Shown here: positions 25,434-38,200 of the stretch, piece after piece
Position numbering within the stretch: position 1 is the first letter of the stretch
How the letters are laid out: each line of letters starts with the position of its first letter
Origin: Anseranas semipalmata
Taxonomy: Eukaryota > Chordata > Aves > Anseriformes > Anseranatidae
Length of the DNA: 64,000 nucleotides
Direction of reading: 5' to 3'
NCBI GenBank assembly: GCA_013399115.1
Contig: VXAA01003136.1
Location: 247,229 to 311,228, forward strand
Made by a program: the position numbers and the translations under genes
The notes under the pieces: generated by a model
The model's input: the letters and a program-made list of their open reading frames with translations, nothing else
Told to the model about the DNA's origin: nothing
Database searches by the model: none

Positions 25434-28400
25434 GTAAGTCCCTCTCCAAGCAGGCCCCAGAAACCCTGCTGAAAACGACTGACATAAGAATTTGGGGTCT
25501 GGAGACTTCTGGAGGAAGTCAAAGGAAAGGAGCAGGGTGGGAGAGTGCACAGGTGTTGTCCTCAGAGGTTTGTACTAAATGAACTTTGGCCTTCCAAGAA
25601 AAACAGACAGACCTGGGTTATTTCCAACTAATGTCATGCAAAATATTCCTATATTTGAGGCAAAACTGCTCTCAATTAAATCTTTTCCACATTTCATTAT
25701 AAGTTTGAAAATGGTCCAGATTTTATGAGGAAGGGAGAGAAGAACTGCTGACATATATGATTTTTTTTTTTTCATCTGGAAATTGGCCAATTTGGGGTGT
25801 CCCCTCATAAACATGAAAAATGCACTTCTCTGAAAAAAAAAGTAGTTTTTCTTCCCCCATCCTCACTTAGCATAAGTGAAAACACAAAGAGCATGAAACC
25901 GCATTACCAAATGGCAGAGGATTAGCACATAAGCATGTGTAACTTTTTCTGACTGTGCAGCCTTCAACCCCTGCAAAATGTGTTGCAAGCTGCATTTTGC
26001 AAGGGGCTTCTGTGGAGTTTGTACAAACCCATGGTGTCATGATTCAGTTTGCCCCCTTCTCCACTGTGGAGGAAGTGGCTTCAGTGTCCGGCTCTGCAGG
26101 GTTTGAGCTGCCTTACTGCCTGTCCCCTGCCCTGCAATAAAGCCTAGGGCCATGGGTACTGCTGTACCACTTGCTTCTTTTGGGGAAAAACATCTGGGGA
26201 AACAAGTGATCTAATTGCCATGTTAATTCATTGATGGCTGTGGCATCAATGCTGCAGTTTCAGAGATGCTGCAGAGGAGCCCCTGTGTTGCTCCACAAAC
26301 TAAGGACATTCCTGCATACAAACTTCTCTCTGTCTCCATACTAGTCACCAGCTTTTGTGGCAAGGGCAGGATGTAATTCAGAGGAAATACCGACAGAGCT
26401 CAGTTGCTCCAGTGGGCCATATACTGGTTTGGAAGTCAGGAAGTATGGCTTGCTCTTTCTTCAGTGTCTTAGCTGCTGTGTATGCTTGAATGAATTTTCA
26501 TCTCGGGCTTTATCTGTCTTATGTTTTGAAAGCTCAGATCTCAGAGGTATTTTGGCATTGTTAGGCAATTGTAAGTGTTTAAGGATGCTAAACTTCTCTG
26601 AGGCAAGGATCCTACTTGCATCATACTGAATGCTATCTACATGGTGCAATGCAGAGCTATGTAGATAAACCAAGCTTGTTCCCAGGGAGCTTGAGTGCAG
26701 GCCAGAAACTGCCTGTCTGTGTTATTGCATGAAGCCAGTGCATACTATTTCTCAGCATGGCTAGTTAGCTCCCAAAATCATGTCTACACTGCTGCCCTCA
26801 CCCAGTCTGCTTGGGCATCTCTTGCAGCACTATGCTGTATCATGCAGACCTTCATGTAGAAGAAGTCATCCAGTACATCCCCCATCTAGGCTAGGGGTGG
26901 TTCTGTTATACAAGTAGCAAAAATATCTCAGTACAATGCACTTGCAGTGAGACACTAAGAATTCTATCATGGGACCATAATAGGTAATAGCACACTTTCC
27001 ATTCAAGTTCTTAAACTTAATTAAGAACCACCAAAATTTCAATTGAATCAAACATGCATTTACCCTACTTGTCAGCCTGAGGTAGTGTAACATGTCTCTG
27101 ATTTCTAACCTGGATTTAAACTTTTGTCCTCAATTAGGTTATTTGATTTGCTTCATTTAAACACTACAGGAAAATGAAAAGCAGGTGTTTCCCTTATTGA
27201 GCACCTATTGTTATTCTTTTCTCTTTGGAGTTATAGTCACAGCAGTTTAAATAACGAACCAGGATCTCGTCTTTGTTTTCAGCAAAGTCTAATGTACACT
27301 AGAGGACTGGAATGAAGTTGGTTCTCCTAGCAGTTACTGTCATAATAGATAAACCTTTTCCATAAACAACGGGGGGCGGGAAGGCAGCTCCAAACCTTTA
27401 TTTATCATCAGTGTGTCTTGGTGGTACTTGTAATTTCCTGTGGCTACTGTGACTAATAACAAAGTTCCTGGAATAAAGGAGCAGAAACATAGCTCTGGCC
27501 CCAGAGCACAGCAATAGTGTCCCAGATAAATGTGAGCTCCTTTCACAAAGTTATGGGGCTCTCCTAGTAAACTGTGCAGAACTGTGTGAAATGTAAGGAA
27601 AACCATTGCATCACTTGGCTGAATAGTGATTTGTTTCCCAGTTCAGCCATGATGCAAGACACCTATTTGGGTTCTACTTACATGCTGTGTTAGTCCTTTA
27701 TGAAGGTCAGTGGTTAATCACAGGCTGCAAAAACAAGAGCTTATAATTAATTTGAGACAGACAAAGAAACAGCCGATGCAAGTTGTTTCAAAATAATTGA
27801 GAGTTTGAAATACACTATGTTTATATAATATAGTAGTCATAATCAAATCTTGTGAATAAAGAAAAATTGGATGAATTCTGTGTATACATTTGGAACGTGA
27901 GAGCTTAAGGCCTGTCTTGGAGAGCCTTAACAAAGTGCTAACGGCTCCCAGCACTGGGATCAGCATGGATCTCCCTGTGACAGAGTGAGGAAAGAGTTTC
28001 TGGAACAGCCTTTTTTGATTATTCTAGAAAGAGAGCAAACACTCACGCTCTAGGAAGTGTTTGCTGAGAATTCTTGCTGGCTGGAGAGTTCTTAATCGTG
28101 CCAAACATTTGATTAATGCTGACTTAGGAGGTTGCTTTTCCACTAGCAGTGGGTAAATTTAAAAGAGGTCAGTGGTTTCATTCATTTTAGTAAAGGATGT
28201 TTATCAAAACCTTACCCAAAATTCTGTGAGATAGAAATCTTCTGAGATTAGATACTTGGAAAACTTTTGCTTAAGCCTCAGGAAATTGGGTGTGATCATT
28301 TCATTACGAACCAATTTGATCTCTGGCTATCCCTTTGTTATTCAAATGAAAACCTGCCAGATTTACCAAATGCAGCACTAGATGTTGATCTCAGTTCCAT

Positions 28401-29439
28401 GACATAATTCACTCCATTGATTTCAACTGAAGCACAGCAAAACTGGGACCAGAACATGCTTCATAGTGCTCAGCCTTGCTTCTTAGTGAGAAGACATATT
28501 GGGTTGTACAAATAATACCATTGCACAGGTCTTTAGGGATGGGGAGTAGCACTAGTAACTGATGAAATTCTACTTGCCTTGCTAACATCACAGTTGTGGT
28601 ATTAAAATGGTAGTTTTCTCAGCCTGCTGTGGTTTGAAACACTAGCTTACGTTTCACAGCAGTTGACTTTGATCGTGCAAGACAATGAGCAGTGGCACCA
28701 TGGAAAAGTCCCAGAATACAATTCTGTTTAAAAGAAGCAAAACAAAATCTGATACACTGGTAATCTTAGAAGGTATTTAATCTAGCAGGAGAGACAGCGG
28801 CTTCAACAGCAGTGTTTAAAAACTTCTACCCATATGCCAGTCCTAATGATCTTGATGTACAAATAAGAATTCAAAACATTAAATTTCCAAAGAACTTTTT
28901 TCCCCTTTAAATGCTTTAGAAGAAATGAGCATCATCTATAGGCAGATACTGAGTGTGATTTTGCTATGAGGCTTCCATTCTTCCAGACTAGATTCATATA
29001 TTTTCATTATATATTCATATATTTTTAGCACAGCACATGCATGAATAAGCATCAGGAAGGCTGTGCAAATGTCACATTTCTATTCCACTTTGTTTTAAAG
29101 CACATTCCATGCTCATGAAAGCTGCTGGGCTGGTGAGCAAGAAAGGCAAGACAGTTCTGTCACCTCATATTCTGCTTTATATCAGCAGTTCAAGGCTTTT
29201 TTCCCCACCTTGTGTCACTAATATGGGTGAATGAAAATGGAACTCTTCTACAGCTGATAGTCCCGTTCTTCTGCCATCATTAGCACACAGTGTCAGTATG
29301 CGGGTAATATTTAGGGGGAGGAGAAATGGGCTTGCTTGCCCACTCTGTTTGTATGTGCACGCATACAACTGACAAACCGATAAACAGGCTTTTATTTAGC
29401 AAAGCTTCGTAAGTGTGTGCTCCAGCCTACCCGTGGTTG

Positions 29440-29552
29440 TAAGGCTGTTAAAAACGTGCTTAACTGTAATCAGATGTTCAGATTCAAAAGGATTTAAACA
29501 TCTGATTCTCATTAAGTGCATGCTTAAGAGCTTTGCTGAATCAGGGCCTTAG
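29440..29552. repeat. Ancient interspersed repeat fragment
   Basis: The words 'attaagtgcatgcttaag' and 'agctttgctgaatcagggcc' recur in sauropsid genomes as part of a very old, unclassified or MIR-related repeat. A similar trace is seen at 42325-42385 ('gctaaagtcaatgg', 'tcattgacttgg'). This is assigned from memory of the motif, without an alignment. Confidence 0.35.
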
Positions 29553-31278
29553 CCATTAGGAAATAAACAGAGACCACCAACTTATTTTACATATACTCTT
29601 GAAGAGTGTTCGTATAGATAGTAATGACTTTCAGTCAGTACTGACCAAAGTTGGCTTTGAACTGCTGACCTAGAGGTGAAAGGCTTGTATCCTATTACCA
29701 GTCCCTGGGGCAAACCAGTCTTACTTGTTTTCAAATATTAATGAATTAAGTCAAGTCAAAATGTAGCCCCATTGATTGCCTTTCCCCTGTATTTTTCCTG
29801 TGTCAGCATCAGTGACTGATGTTGCTGTGGAAAGTCTTAGGGAATCAGCGCTGTCCACATTTCTCTGGTTTAAATCACCTGCATTGTAAGCAGAGTCTTA
29901 ATAACTGAAAACTTCTAGTTTCTAAAAATATTTAGAAATGGACCTTCCCACAAATGTTGATAGTAGCTGTTCATCAAGGAAAACATACTTATGTAGGAGT
30001 CTAATGAATTATTTAGGTATCTATTCTCCTTGTGATATGCAGACATAACTCTCATTGACACTAATAGCAGATTCATATGCATGCCAAAAGCAGGGAAAAT
30101 CCTTGGAGAGTATTTAGACAATATTCCTTGAAGGACTGTAAGGAGAGAAGGGGTGGAGGAAAACCATTGATGCAAACATGAATTTGTCATTTTTCCACAG
30201 AGGATATATGTATTTTTATCTTAAAAAGACAGTGGGGACCATTAACTACAAAATATTTAAAATTCTGTTTGCATCTCTCTAAAGGCATAGCTTAGATGAA
30301 GGTCACACACAGACCTTCAGTTGGAAGTGGAGGCACATTAATACAAAGTAAAGCAAATGCTCCTGGTAACTGCTCCTTTGAAAATTTTATTTTCATTCTT
30401 GGATATTTGACTTTTGGGAACCTTTATTTCCAACTAAAGTAGGTTTACTGGACCACAAGTCTGGGACTGTTTCTTTATCATTGGATATGGGATGTACATT
30501 TGATTCAATGATTCAGGTGATGAACGTCTTTGGTCAGGTGTCGCAAAGGCACAGTTCCAGTAGGACTGCTCAGTTGTGGGGTGACCAATGCACAGTGATG
30601 TCCCATGCACATAGATCCTAATGTGACCTATAACAGGGATATCTGGAGCCTAAGCCATGGCACAACTCTGCAAATGCAGATTTGCAAATGCAGAAAAGAT
30701 TCAGGTGCTATGGCAAGAAATGCTCATAACTTCATTTTTCTTTCAGTCTCTTTAAGTCATCCTAGCATCTTACAGAGCTATGCTTCTAGTTGTGCTATAT
30801 CAGAGCAATTTCAATCTGGTTTGGTAGAAATGGCTGTCAAAAGTTGTGGCAGAATCAAAATGACACAGTCCATTCCCTGCCTCTGTTGCTTCTCCTACCA
30901 GGAACTGTCCTATCCTATACAACTCAGTCAAGAGGTCCTCTCACTGTATCAGATGTGGTTCCAAAAGTCCTCAAACTTAGCTTTACTACGGTGCTCTGTT
31001 CTTAAAACCAGTTATTTGGCAGCAGGGAAGAGCAGCTCTCTAAATAAAGCTTCACAGGGCTTTTGTTTATTTGTTTTTACTTGATTTTCCCCTGAGGATG
31101 TGTTCTGCCACGGTCTGATCAGGGACATAGAAGGGGACAATGCAAGGCATTGTCTCGGCTGAGGCTTTTGGGGTCCATGTTTGTTGCATTTTCTGCATTT
31201 TGGAACTTAAGTCCTTGGCCCCTCTGTATATTTTTGGTGCTTGGTGTGTCTGAACCCTTCCTGTAAGTTGCTTTGCAG

Positions 31279-31486
31279 GCAGGTTAATTCAATTTACAGG
31301 AGGAACTGTGATGCCCTTGGTAAGTGCTCCTGGCAAATGGCAATAGTAATCTGCAACCTCAGGAAAGTTATCACGACCTTCTCCCCACAGCAGAGCTGGC
31401 AGGAGGGCATCACACCGGGAATCGTCACCCCGGGCTTCTCCTGGGTTTCCTGGCTCTGCAAGGGGTCTGCCCCTTGCTGGTCTTAG
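31279..31486 (+). other. Two exon-like segments in a GC-rich patch
   Basis: Segment A (31279-31319, 41 bp) has an acceptor ending CTTTGCAG and a strong donor CCTTG|GTAAGT. Segment B (from 31391) follows a strong acceptor, CTTCTCCCCACAG. Joined across a 71-bp intron they keep one frame open for 13 plus 31 codons, then reach TAG at 31484-31486. The peptide is not recognised. Three or four CpGs cluster in segment B. A 71-bp intron is short for a vertebrate but not impossible. The region may equally be a decayed gene or a GC-rich regulatory patch. Confidence 0.2.
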
Positions 31487-31729
31487 GGGTTGTGATAACA
31501 TGAGGAGGGGCACAGCTTCCAGACAGAAAAGTGACTTCGAGCGGGAAGTATTTCTTTACTGTAAACACTTTCCCTCAGTTCTGGAAAGCCACAGAATAAC
31601 AATAATGAAAAAGTTACTGGAAAGCAGAACTGATTAGAAATTGTGTCCTGATGGGAAAAAAAAAAAAAAAAAAGAGACACTTTTTAGGAGAAACAAAATG
31701 TAAAAGAGCAAGCCAAATTCCTAGAGAAA

Positions 31730-31860
31730 TATAAATTTAACTATTAAAACATTTTAATTAGCCAGAGATTGAATTAGTAATTGACGAAAGGACATCTGGA
31801 AAGTTTATCTTATCTTGACAGCATGTCAGTTGCAGTGGGGAAAATTACCAAACCTAGCAA
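31730..31860. promoter_or_regulatory. Candidate element with TAAT, GATA and TGTCA-type words
   Basis: The segment contains 'ttttaattagcca' (about 31752), 'gaattagtaattgac' (about 31771), overlapping GATA-type words 'ttatcttatctt' (31804-31815) and a TALE-type 'ttgacagc' (about 31814). Such clustering is typical of developmental enhancers. The 13-base word at the start is shared with the cluster at about 10.35 kb. No function can be shown from this sequence. Confidence 0.22.
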
Positions 31861-32956
31861 AGAGGACTCACCTATAAGTATGCAAATATTTCTAGGAATT
31901 CAGGCTTTCTAGCCTGAAGAGAATGCAGTTTATTTTAACCTAACTCACTTTCAGAAAACATTCAAAAGGTTGATAAATTCTGCTACCAGCTATTTTATCA
32001 TATTTTATGTACTGCTGAAGCTATTAACTACTTTCCTGAATGTTGGATTTTTCTGGTTGACATAAAAGAACATGAAAGAAATGTCATCACTTAAAAATGG
32101 GCGTCTTAATAAAGACTGAAAAACCTTTTCATGAGATGTTGATTTGGTTGTGCGGGATCACTAGATTCAGTTCTGGGTTGTGACATGTTTACTTTAGCTG
32201 ACGTGTCTTTTCACTGTAGTTCAGAGAAAAAATGAGCAGAGCTGATGTGAAGAAAAAAATCACAAGTAAAACTCATTTGGGATCTTTCTATGGAAAACAA
32301 ACATTTCTGTGATTAAGCTTATATATTTGAAATGTTTTAGGTTTCAGTTAAAAAAAAAAGTCTTTTCCTCTCCACTCCCCCAAGTTAAATTTTTTTTTCA
32401 TTTTTGGCAAACAGAAAACATTCTTCTTTTCCAGAACTAAGCATAAGTTTTCATGGTCGTTGGTGTAAACAGGTGTTTATCCGCATGCATTGTCTGCCAC
32501 TGGTTTCAGTCTTTATGGTATTTTGCTCTATAAAAAAGAAATTTTACAATGTTACAGTGTAACTAAATTGGAGTTTCAAGACATTACAGCTTTCCATGCA
32601 GTTATGCCCTACTCTTCCCTGGAACTGATGGCTCCAAAACAGAGGTAAATATAGAATGGGAAAATACTGAAATTTTTAAGTGTCTGAGGGAGCATTTTAA
32701 CAGGACTGGAAGGGTTGGTGGCTTTAAAACTCCTCCTTCACATGGAGATAGAGCAGTGCCAGGTAGTGCAGTCCATTAGCCTATTTGTTTTCGCTGCATG
32801 AGTAGGAGACATACATTGAGCTGTCAGTGAAGGTAATAGAGGTCATTTGTAACCAAAATGGGTTGTTTTCTCAGGGCTTAGGGTGGACATCAAGCTAGGT
32901 CAACTGGGGCAGCATCTATTTACATGCGTAAATATTGATGCCCTTTAACTGATTTA

Positions 32957-32973
32957 AAAAAAAAAAAAAAAAA
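32957..32973. repeat. Poly-A run
   Basis: A homopolymer of about 17 A, followed by A-rich sequence. It could be the eroded tail of a retroposed sequence, but no retrocopy is recognisable upstream. Confidence 0.6.
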
Positions 32974-33074
32974 GAAACAAATCAAACAAAAAACCACATT
33001 ATATTACAAGAAATAGGGAAGAGCGACAGGGCTGATTATTTTCGGTCAATCCTGATCAAAGATACACGTGTCTC

Positions 33075-33530
33075 TTTGCAAACTGTCCTGCCAGAGAGCT
33101 GCCTGATAGCGGATGATAGGCTGCTTCATTGCCAGACCTTCTGCCCCTCCCAGATTTCATCCCCTTCTCTGCAAGACAGCATGTTCAGAGCCTGCTGGAA
33201 GCCTACAGAGCTCAGCAAACCCGCGAGGGCACGGCTGCCTTTTCTGCTACTCCAGGCCAGTGCCCGGGGAGAGGTAGAGGGTCCATGAAGCCACAGGTCC
33301 CGCTGGCAGGGACGCACTTTTTGGGGGTCAGGTACCAGATCCCACCGCAGATCAGGAGGTTGAACAGTGCAGGGCTGGGCTAAAACGTGGGTGCGTGTGG
33401 ATCTGCAACCCCTGGTGCTTCCTCCTCTCCCCACCCCATTTGCCTCTTTGCAGAAAGAAGCTGAATGTACATCACTGAATTTGGGCTGAGAGGGCTTTTT
33501 CAGGGTGAGGGATTTACTCAAACCTGTTTT
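33075..33530. other. GC/CpG-rich patch with exon-like splice sites
   Basis: Composition rises sharply: about nine CpGs lie between 33215 and 33395. On the plus strand a pyrimidine-rich acceptor ends at about 33177 (CCTTCTCTGCAAG) and a donor-like GGAGAG|GTAGAG follows at about 33272, with two frames open in between. A second splice-flanked piece at 33454-33504 has a very long pyrimidine tract (from about 33419) ending TTTGCAG and a donor CAGG|GTGAGG, but stop codons in all three frames, so it could only be a non-coding or UTR exon. The opposite strand also has an open frame over 33126-33521. The pattern could be a lncRNA locus, a minor CpG island or a decayed gene. Confidence 0.3.
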
Positions 33531-34946
33531 CTAGCTGGGGTTTTCAATGGTTTGGTCTATGTCTCCTTAACAAAGATATATGCCGGGATTAAAGGATCTT
33601 GAGTTAACCTCCCCAGCTTATTTAAAATGCACTCTTTGTAAAATACACATCAAAAGTGTCATGAACTCTCTTTCACTCTGGGTGGCATGGGGGGTGGAGA
33701 AATGTTATAAACAAAGTAATACAGGGTAAATTGTAATCTAAGAGGCAAACTTTTTCCTATACAAGGCAGCTGAACCAAAAAGGCACTCCCTAGCTGCAGA
33801 GCCATGCTAAGGAGGAGAATGCCTTATTATGGCCATTGCTTTATTGTTATGCTGCTTCAAATTGGTATTTTGTACCCTTTCTGGGAAAGCATGTTGGACT
33901 TAAATATACCTTATATGCAGCTGAGGTTTGCTGAGCACTGCTGTTTGCTTCAGTGAGATGAAGTTGCAGGTGGCTCACAGGTTGGCAAGTGGGCTGTATT
34001 TAACAGCGCTCAGCTTCTGCAGTTTGGCCTTTTGGGGCTGGGGATTCACTAACATCCGTTTACCTTATGGCAGTTCCCAAGACACTCCCTTAAATACCAG
34101 CCTCTGGTTGTGCTTTCCTACACTTGTCAAATAACAGATTTGGAAGAAATTGTGTAGAATTACAAGTGGCACAAATGCAACGCATAATTATCTACCTTGC
34201 TACCAGAAGACAATGATAATTATGTTTTTATTTTAAATCACCCAGTGGAGATGGCTATATTTCTTATAGTTCTAGTGTTGCTATGACTATAATAACACTT
34301 TAGGCTTCTAGTTCAGCAATGTGGTTTAACCCCTTTTCTTCCACCCCCCCCACCACCAAAAAAAAATTATAGCCTGAGAAACAGAAGGCAAGTAAACACC
34401 TTATTTAACACATTGGAGCTTGCATTACAGCAAGACACGGAGCAACAATTGCACATACTGGAAAATATATTTGTGTATTTGAATAAAAGCATATATAAGA
34501 TGGGAGAGGTTTCAAACTAAGGTGTGAAGAATTAGTTTCATAACAATATCAGAATTTGTGTTTAAATACCCTACATAGCCTGTGCACTAGGAAGTTCTTC
34601 CTGCCATGATCTCAAACTGCAGTGTTTGCATATTCACTACTCAGCAGTATTTTAGGGAAAGAATGGGTACAATATGGTAACTGCAGCTGTGAGACAGAAG
34701 GACATGAGCTGTCAGTTGGCCCATCTAGTCCTTATGGCAAAGATGTCAAACTGCGCTGCCTCTCGCCCTTTACACATGTCATGCTATCTACTGTTGCTGT
34801 TTATTTGTTGCAATTTTGGTCAGAGCTTTGGGACCCTCACCCCACCTGCTCCTTTTCTCAGTGCATCAGATGTGCTGTTGCATCTGTGGCCGTGTAATTT
34901 GTTCCTGTCTGTGAAGTGTCGCTCTCCAGTCGTGGGCACAGCTTAC

Positions 34947-35159
34947 CGGCCAAGTCACCGGTGAGAGCAGCAGCCATATGGGATCGAACTCGTGTGTTTC
35001 TCCGCTTCATGACAGGGTTTAGCTGAAACACTTTCTGCGGCCCGATGTTAGCACTGCTCTTGCGCTGGGACAGGTGATACAGTGCTGCTAGGACACAATT
35101 GCCAGAATACAAAATATTTTTGTTCCCCCACCAAATGGCTGATAGAATAATTCCAATTG
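34947..35159 (-). CDS. Internal coding exon of an unrecognised membrane-type protein
   Basis: This is the most exon-like segment in the window. On the minus strand a long pyrimidine tract ending CCTTCTCAG gives an excellent acceptor. After 213 bp the donor reads TTGGCCG|GTAAGC. Only one frame is open throughout. It enters with two bases completing a codon and exits with one, so the exon is phase 1-1 and its length is divisible by three. It encodes 70 residues. Residues 1-9 (I-G-I-I-L-S-A-I-W) are hydrophobic and could be the end of a membrane helix. A stretch with G-N-K-N and a single Cys follows, then a basic region around residues 51-60 (K-R-R-N-T-R-V-R-S-H). About ten CpGs in about 150 bp, many in Arg and Ala codons, contrast with the AT-rich flanks and support coding constraint. 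I do not recognise the family. No partner exon is certain; a phase-1 exit exists at 45730-45924, about 10.6 kb upstream on the same strand. Confidence 0.6.
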
Positions 35160-35277
35160 CTGAGAAGGAAACAGTGAGAAACAAAAATTACCTTCTCTCT
35201 GAGGGACTGAAGGGGAATGATCATGTGGGTAGGGGGAGCCACAGCACAAATTATTGTGCGTGCCACACACGTGCAGG

Positions 35278-35293
35278 CACACACACACACACA
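35278..35293. repeat. (CA)n microsatellite
   Basis: About eight CA units just upstream, on the minus strand, of the exon at 34947-35159. It lies in the presumed intron. Confidence 0.9.
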
Positions 35294-38200
35294 ACATGCA
35301 CAGAAGTTAATATCAAGCAATAAAGAATGTAAAATGCAACTAATAATGATACTATTTCAGAACCTGTGCAGCGAGCTTGTACATGGGATTATTGACTTAT
35401 TTTCTCCCATAAGGTCACCACTCTTATTGTGAAATGATGTTTTGAATTATGAGAGGCTGACAACTCCCTGCAGCTTCCTGGGTGATGGTGTCTTCACTCT
35501 GAGCTATGTCATTTTTTATAGTTTTTCCATCAATGTCACCTGTTAAAGGCCTGAATCTTTTTTCCATGTTAGAAATACATTTTCTGTTTACTTTATAACT
35601 CCACCTTTGCAGGAATGTTACACAACCCCATGTAACTCTTTGTAACTCTATAAGGTCACATTTTAATAAGTAAATACACTCCTTTGCCCTCTGTAGGTGA
35701 TGAACACCTGCATTAGGAAAGGACTGAATTTTTTCAAGATATTCTTGAATAGACTTGTGAACAGAAGTATCTCCTACATCTCAAGACATGTGAAAACAAT
35801 AGTCCCACAGAGTCAAAGGCACTGTATAATGAAATTTAAACGTGTTTTGCTTACATGGGTCTTAGGATAAATCCTTTCTTTCTTTCAGCTGTGAAATCCC
35901 TCTTTCAATCCTTCAAATAACCTGTCTGAAAGAAATCATTCCAGCAAAGCCATTACAATTAATTCTATTATGTAAACCTGTAGTTTCAGATTTTCATTAA
36001 ACTGACAAATGGTTCCTCAGAGCCATTTTCTAAATTACAAAATACATCTCGGTTGTTTTAAAAGGCCTGTTATCACACACTATCCTGTAACATAGGACTA
36101 TATTAGTGGAATGAAATTTAGTCTTTAGCCAGGATTTTTAAGGAGCTATGTTAGGTGCTGATGTCCATCTGTAGGCATGTAAACAGAAAGCCTAGTTTTG
36201 AATTACTTAGGATCCAAGGGAGTTGATTGGTACAAGAGTTTTGGAAAAAAAAACTTTGTCTTTATCATGGTAGTGTGAGAATACTAGCACTTAGAACAGC
36301 AACAACAACAACAAAAAATGCTGCAGCAATTGCTAGATAACATTTGTAATGTTAGAAAAGAGTTTTGTGCCAGTCTTTCCTGGCAGAGCTATACACATCT
36401 TCTCCCTCCAGTGAAGCTCCTGGTTTGTCTGGGCTGGTGCCTCTGCAAATGCAGTACTACTGTGGATCTTAGTGAAAGCTCCAAGAAACAGCAGAGGTGC
36501 CGTTATACAGGCAGGCATGGGAATTTAGCTGAATGGTGGCCTAAAGAAATCAATAATCAGATCATTTCAAAAGAACCATTCAACAAAACCTTGGGTAAAA
36601 TGACAGATTACTTACAACGTTGGTTTAAAGCATTTATGCTGATAATTAAGAATAACAGACAAAGAGTATTAAGTAAAGGAGAGCAAACATCTAGCCAGTC
36701 ATTAAAAGAATGGAATTTTTCTAATCCTCTTACAAAGATGCTGTTTTGGGTCAAAGTCCCTTTCTGCATAAAGCAGTCACACCACATTTTTTAAGTGAAT
36801 GGAGAGCTGAGAGCCGTAGCCTAGACCCTCAAAACTTCTTTAAACAGACAACTCCCACTGAGAGACAAGCATTTAAATAAAACTGGGGACTTGGGCCCAT
36901 GAGATGAATAAAGAGAGTTTAGTTCACACTGTATTGCATAGTAAATAATCATATAACCAAAATAATTTGATATACCAGAAATTTACTTATGCTTTATTGG
37001 CTGGAAGCCTCCATATTCTGTATCACACATGTTTTATCTTAGGGTTAAGAAATTCTAAGAAGTGCTTTTTATTAGGTTAAATTGACAGATTTTGTTTCAT
37101 ACAGAGCCACATTTATGGACCACATTGGGTGTTTACATTTACTCTCCTTTTTTTGCTCACCAATGATTGTTTGTTCCTGGGAAAGAGGGTATGTGATTGT
37201 TTCTATCTGCCTCACAAGTAACTGTTTGCAAAATAAAGTCAATCTTATGCTTTTATTTCTTAGGTACCTGTGAATCCCACTCAGGCCTCACTGTCTACTT
37301 GTGCTATTCTGACCATTAGTAAATACTCTTAATTGCAGTTGTTCTTATTTGAGAAGACCTTTCTTGAGTCCTTTTGACCCCTCGTAGGACCTGTGAGGCA
37401 GAAAGGTCCAGTAGAAGATCTTTCAATACTAATCTCAAATCTTATCCAATTAGACCCCTTTGTAAGACATTGCTTAATGAGTTGGAAGGACCCCAAATTC
37501 TACTTCTAGCCTATCAATCCCAATAATAACTCCCTAAGCTGCATAATTAACCTTCCCCTTCGCAACTTTTTCCGCACTTGCCTTCATGTCATCTTGTTGG
37601 AAGACTTCTCTGACTGAAATGTCTTTATTGCCCTTGTTAACCCGCAAGTCTAAAGTGAATATTCTCTTCTATAAGGCCTACAAACCTCACTGTACCAGTC
37701 AGCATAGCAATGTAACTCAGTAGATAGATGGTACTGTATCTCTTGTTTCAGTGTCTCCTGGTTTTGGTAGCGCAAATGTACCATGTATGAACAGTAAGGT
37801 CCAAATACCCTGGTTTGTAAGCTGTGTGCAACACATGTGTCTAGGCATTGGTATGGTCTATTGGTATGAGAAATGCTCCATTCAGGTTCATAAGCTGTTG
37901 AAGAGTATGCTGGCTAGTAGTGCTTTTCCTTCTTGTTTATAGGCAGTTAAGCAGATGTATTCTCATTTCAGAGAAGGGGTTCAGAAGTCTGGGTAGCACA
38001 AGCCTGACATTTTTAAAACTGCTCTTTCACTGTACCAGTGGTTTGGTACAGCCTTAGCCCTCAGTATTCAGAAGTCATGTGGTTTGCTCAAAATCATATA
38101 CAATAGAGCAGTTCAACTGTCCTCAACCACATACCAGGCATATAGGTAGGTATAAGAAAGTTATGTTTGGGGTGGTATGGGATTTTGGTGTTCAGTAACA

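Larger units (their letters stand above)
24853..31240. other. Non-coding stretch with one weak exon-like segment
   Basis: No supported gene. The segment at 25371-25433, listed separately, is the only one I kept. Ancient repeat-like words such as 'tttgctgaatcagggcct' appear near 29530. There is no simple repeat longer than about 15 bp apart from short A or T runs. Confidence 0.5.

Noticed and set aside
30605..31084. 159-codon open frame on the plus strand
   Set aside because: Cys/Ser-rich composition with no domain and no supporting splice or promoter signals; consistent with chance.
36318..36794. 158-codon open frame on the plus strand
   Set aside because: No recognisable domain, mixed composition, and no clear gene context. 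About one frame of this length is expected by chance in 64 kb of AT-rich DNA read in six frames.
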